From NCBI GenBank assembly GCA_964558465.1, contig CAZLEF010000077.1, positions 1-33,805 of the forward strand: DNA of 33,805 nucleotides, given 5' to 3'. Shown here piece by piece: positions 32,395-33,805 of the stretch; the first letter of the stretch is position 1; every line of letters begins with the position of its first letter. The notes under the pieces are model-generated. The model ran no database searches. It was given only the letters and a program-made list of their open reading frames with translations, and was not told the DNA's origin. A program made the translations under genes and the position numbers. The stretch is from JACJYC01 sp964558465. Lineage in GTDB: Bacteria > Bacteroidota > Bacteroidia > Chitinophagales > Saprospiraceae.

Positions 32395-33690
32395 ATGAAA
32401 ATAAAACGATGGCAAACCTTGGCAATGTTGCCGGCATGGATATTCAATTCTTCCTGCGACACCGGAAAGGCGGAAAATGAACAATCACTACCACAAAATA
32501 AAAAAGAATTGACAGCGAAAGACATCCTGGGCAACCCCGATTATTTAGCCATCTCTTTTGGCGGCTACCGGGAAAATTCCCGTGATCTGCAGCCCACCGT
32601 GGAGCAACTGAAAGAGGACATGAAAATCCTGGCTGCCATGAACGTCAGGATCCTGCGGACTTACAACACCCGGTTGGCTGAAGCTTCCAATTTGTTAAAG
32701 GCGATTCGTGAATTAAAACAGGAAAACCCCGGTTTTGAGATGTATGTCATGCTGGGCGCATGGATTGATTGTAAAAAGGCCTGGACAAACCACCCCAACC
32801 ATGATGAGGAAGACGCTGAAGCCAACGCCGCCGAAATTCAAAGAGCGGTGGATCTGGCCAACCAATACCCCGACATCGTAAAAATCATAGCCGCCGGCAA
32901 TGAGGCCATGGTGAAATGGGCCGCCAGTTACTTCGTGCAGCCCCGCGTGATCCTGAAATATGTGAACCAACTGCAAGCGCTCAAGGCCGCGGGCAAACTG
33001 CCCAAAGACCTGTGGATTACAAGTTCCGATAATTTCGCATCCTGGGGCGGTGGAGATGCCGGATACCATGTCGAAGATTTAACCCAACTGATAAAAGCCG
33101 TCGATTTTGTGTCCATGCATACCTACCCCATGCACGACACCCATTACAACCCTGATTTTTGGGGCAATTTTGAGGGCGAAGAAACCCTTTCTGATACCGC
33201 CAAAATTGCTGCTGCCATGACCCGTGCCAGGGATTATGCTGTTTCGCAATTCCAAAATGTCGAAAGGTACATCAAAGGATTGGGCATTGAAAAACCTATT
33301 CATATCGGTGAAACGGGCTGGGCCAGCGCATCCAATGAACACTACGGGGCCAACGGCTCAAAAGCGACCGATGAATACAAGGAAGGGCTTTATTACAAAA
33401 TGATGCGGGAATGGACAAATCAGGAGGGCATTGCCTGCTTTTACTTCGAAGCTTTTGATGAAATCTGGAAAGACGCCGCCAATCCCGGTGGCTCGGAAAA
33501 CCACTTTGGATTGTTCACTATCGACGGGCAAGCCAAATATGCCATATGGAATTTGGTGGACAGGGGCGTCTTTAAAGGACTGTCAAGGGGCGGGAATCCG
33601 GTTGTGAAAACTTATAACGGAAACAAAGAGGCGTTGCTCCGGCAGGTATTGGTTCCTCCGGTAAAACAGGGAATGGCGGCAGGCAATTGA
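32395..33690 (+). CDS. GH17 family beta-1,3-glucanase-like lipoprotein
   Basis: A 431-residue protein. A short hydrophobic leader ends in FNSSC with probable lipid C21. From residue ~45 it is a GH17 (beta/alpha)8 barrel: YLAISFGGYRENSRDLQPT, MNVRILRTYNTRL, YVMLGAWIDC, then the acid/base IIAAGNEAMV (E170). VDFVSMHTYPMHD and the nucleophile motif IHIGETGWAS (E306) follow, and ACFYFEAFDEIWKD near the end is also typical. GH17 enzymes hydrolyse or transglycosylate beta-1,3-glucan; bacterial members include both types. Lipid anchoring places it at the outer membrane, facing either the surface or the periplasm, where it would trim GH16 products to oligosaccharides. It is translationally close to the phosphorylase (1-nt gap) and 27 nt before the sugar symporter, strong evidence of one operon. 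Confidence 0.88.
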   Translation: MKIKRWQTLAMLPAWIFNSSCDTGKAENEQSLPQNKKELTAKDILGNPDYLAISFGGYRENSRDLQPTVEQLKEDMKILAAMNVRILRTYNTRLAEASNLLKAIRELKQENPGFEMYVMLGAWIDCKKAWTNHPNHDEEDAEANAAEIQRAVDLANQYPDIVKIIAAGNEAMVKWAASYFVQPRVILKYVNQLQALKAAGKLPKDLWITSSDNFASWGGGDAGYHVEDLTQLIKAVDFVSMHTYPMHDTHYNPDFWGNFEGEETLSDTAKIAAAMTRARDYAVSQFQNVERYIKGLGIEKPIHIGETGWASASNEHYGANGSKATDEYKEGLYYKMMREWTNQEGIACFYFEAFDEIWKDAANPGGSENHFGLFTIDGQAKYAIWNLVDRGVFKGLSRGGNPVVKTYNGNKEALLRQVLVPPVKQGMAAGN

Positions 33691-33717
33691 TTTTTTAGAA
33701 CATGAAAAATGCCAACA

Positions 33718-33805
33718 ATGAATAACGCACCAACATCTTCGAGCAAAGTTCCTTTCGGGCAAAAGGTAGCCTTCGGATTGGGCATGCTTGCCAATCAAAT
33801 GTTCC
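33718..33805 (+). CDS. GPH/MFS-type sugar symporter, 5' end only
   Basis: Twenty-nine codons from the ATG at 33718 run to the window edge. KVPFGQKVAFGLGMLANQMF resembles the start of glycoside-pentoside-hexuronide (MelB-like) cation symporters in Bacteroidota, which begin with a short polar tail and then FGxKxxxGxGxxA. The first membrane helix is cut by the edge. Its place directly after the GH17 gene fits inner-membrane uptake of glucose, laminaribiose or longer oligosaccharides for the phosphorylase. An ATG at 33702 leads only to a six-codon reading and was rejected. Family confidence is limited by the short sequence. Confidence 0.6.
   Translation, partial: MNNAPTSSSKVPFGQKVAFGLGMLANQMF

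Overview
The window looks like a chromosomal segment of a member of the Bacteroidota, probably a Saprospiria-type (Lewinella/Haliscomenobacter-like) bacterium. The reasons are a type IX secretion (T9SS) C-terminal sorting domain, a PorE-like TPR/beta-propeller protein, lipoproteins with acidic or polar residues after the lipid cysteine, a membrane-bound propeller/Y_Y_Y regulator with a LuxR-type HTH, and -7 promoter boxes of the TAnnTTTG type. The genus is inference. No rRNA, tRNA, integrase, transposase or CRISPR array was seen.

Layout. 1-740: the 5' end of a lipoprotein gene (minus strand) and a broken TolB-like/TPR gene that ends in a long hairpin. 744-2201: cardiolipin synthase. 2302-7301: a small surface-polysaccharide locus with a Wzy/WaaL-type polymerase or ligase (minus), then a Wzz-like chain-length protein, a Wzx-like flippase and a WbbL-like GT2 glycosyltransferase (plus). 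7434-8051: rhomboid protease. 8132-8281: a 49-codon four-helix-bundle-like remnant between heptamer repeats. 8302-10653: a PorE-like envelope protein with two SPOR domains in place of the OmpA domain. 10746-13356: a Uma2-type nuclease-like protein and an APC amino-acid permease, divergent. 13628-16593: a Cys-rich T9SS cargo protein, a small secreted protein, and a NodB deacetylase that begins with a VOC/glyoxalase-like segment. 16713-18584: ornithine aminotransferase (rocD) and a divergent Lrp/AsnC regulator with likely operator sites between them. 18705-19811: a PagL-like lipid A deacylase.

19830-33805 is the most interesting region, a probable beta-glucan (laminarin-like) utilisation locus. 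A membrane-bound one-component regulator is divergent from an operon-like series: a clan GH-A glycosidase fused to a ~640-residue putative outer-membrane beta-barrel, a multi-domain glycan-binding lipoprotein, a GH16 laminarinase-type lipoprotein, a large cytoplasmic GH94/GH149/GH161-type phosphorylase, a GH17 lipoprotein, and the start of a GPH/MFS sugar symporter. No SusC/SusD pair is visible. I infer that polysaccharide is cut at the surface by GH16, GH17 and the GH-A enzyme, imported, and phosphorolysed in the cytoplasm. Whether the fused barrel replaces SusC as the import pore is a hypothesis.

Several intergenic regions carry a mosaic of short repeats: a CCACGCC/GGCGTGG palindrome, TRCTNGA heptamers, 9-mers like GATTGGTTC, 8-mers like ATCAACAA, and a shared 27-nt core. 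The same modules recur at five places in different combinations.
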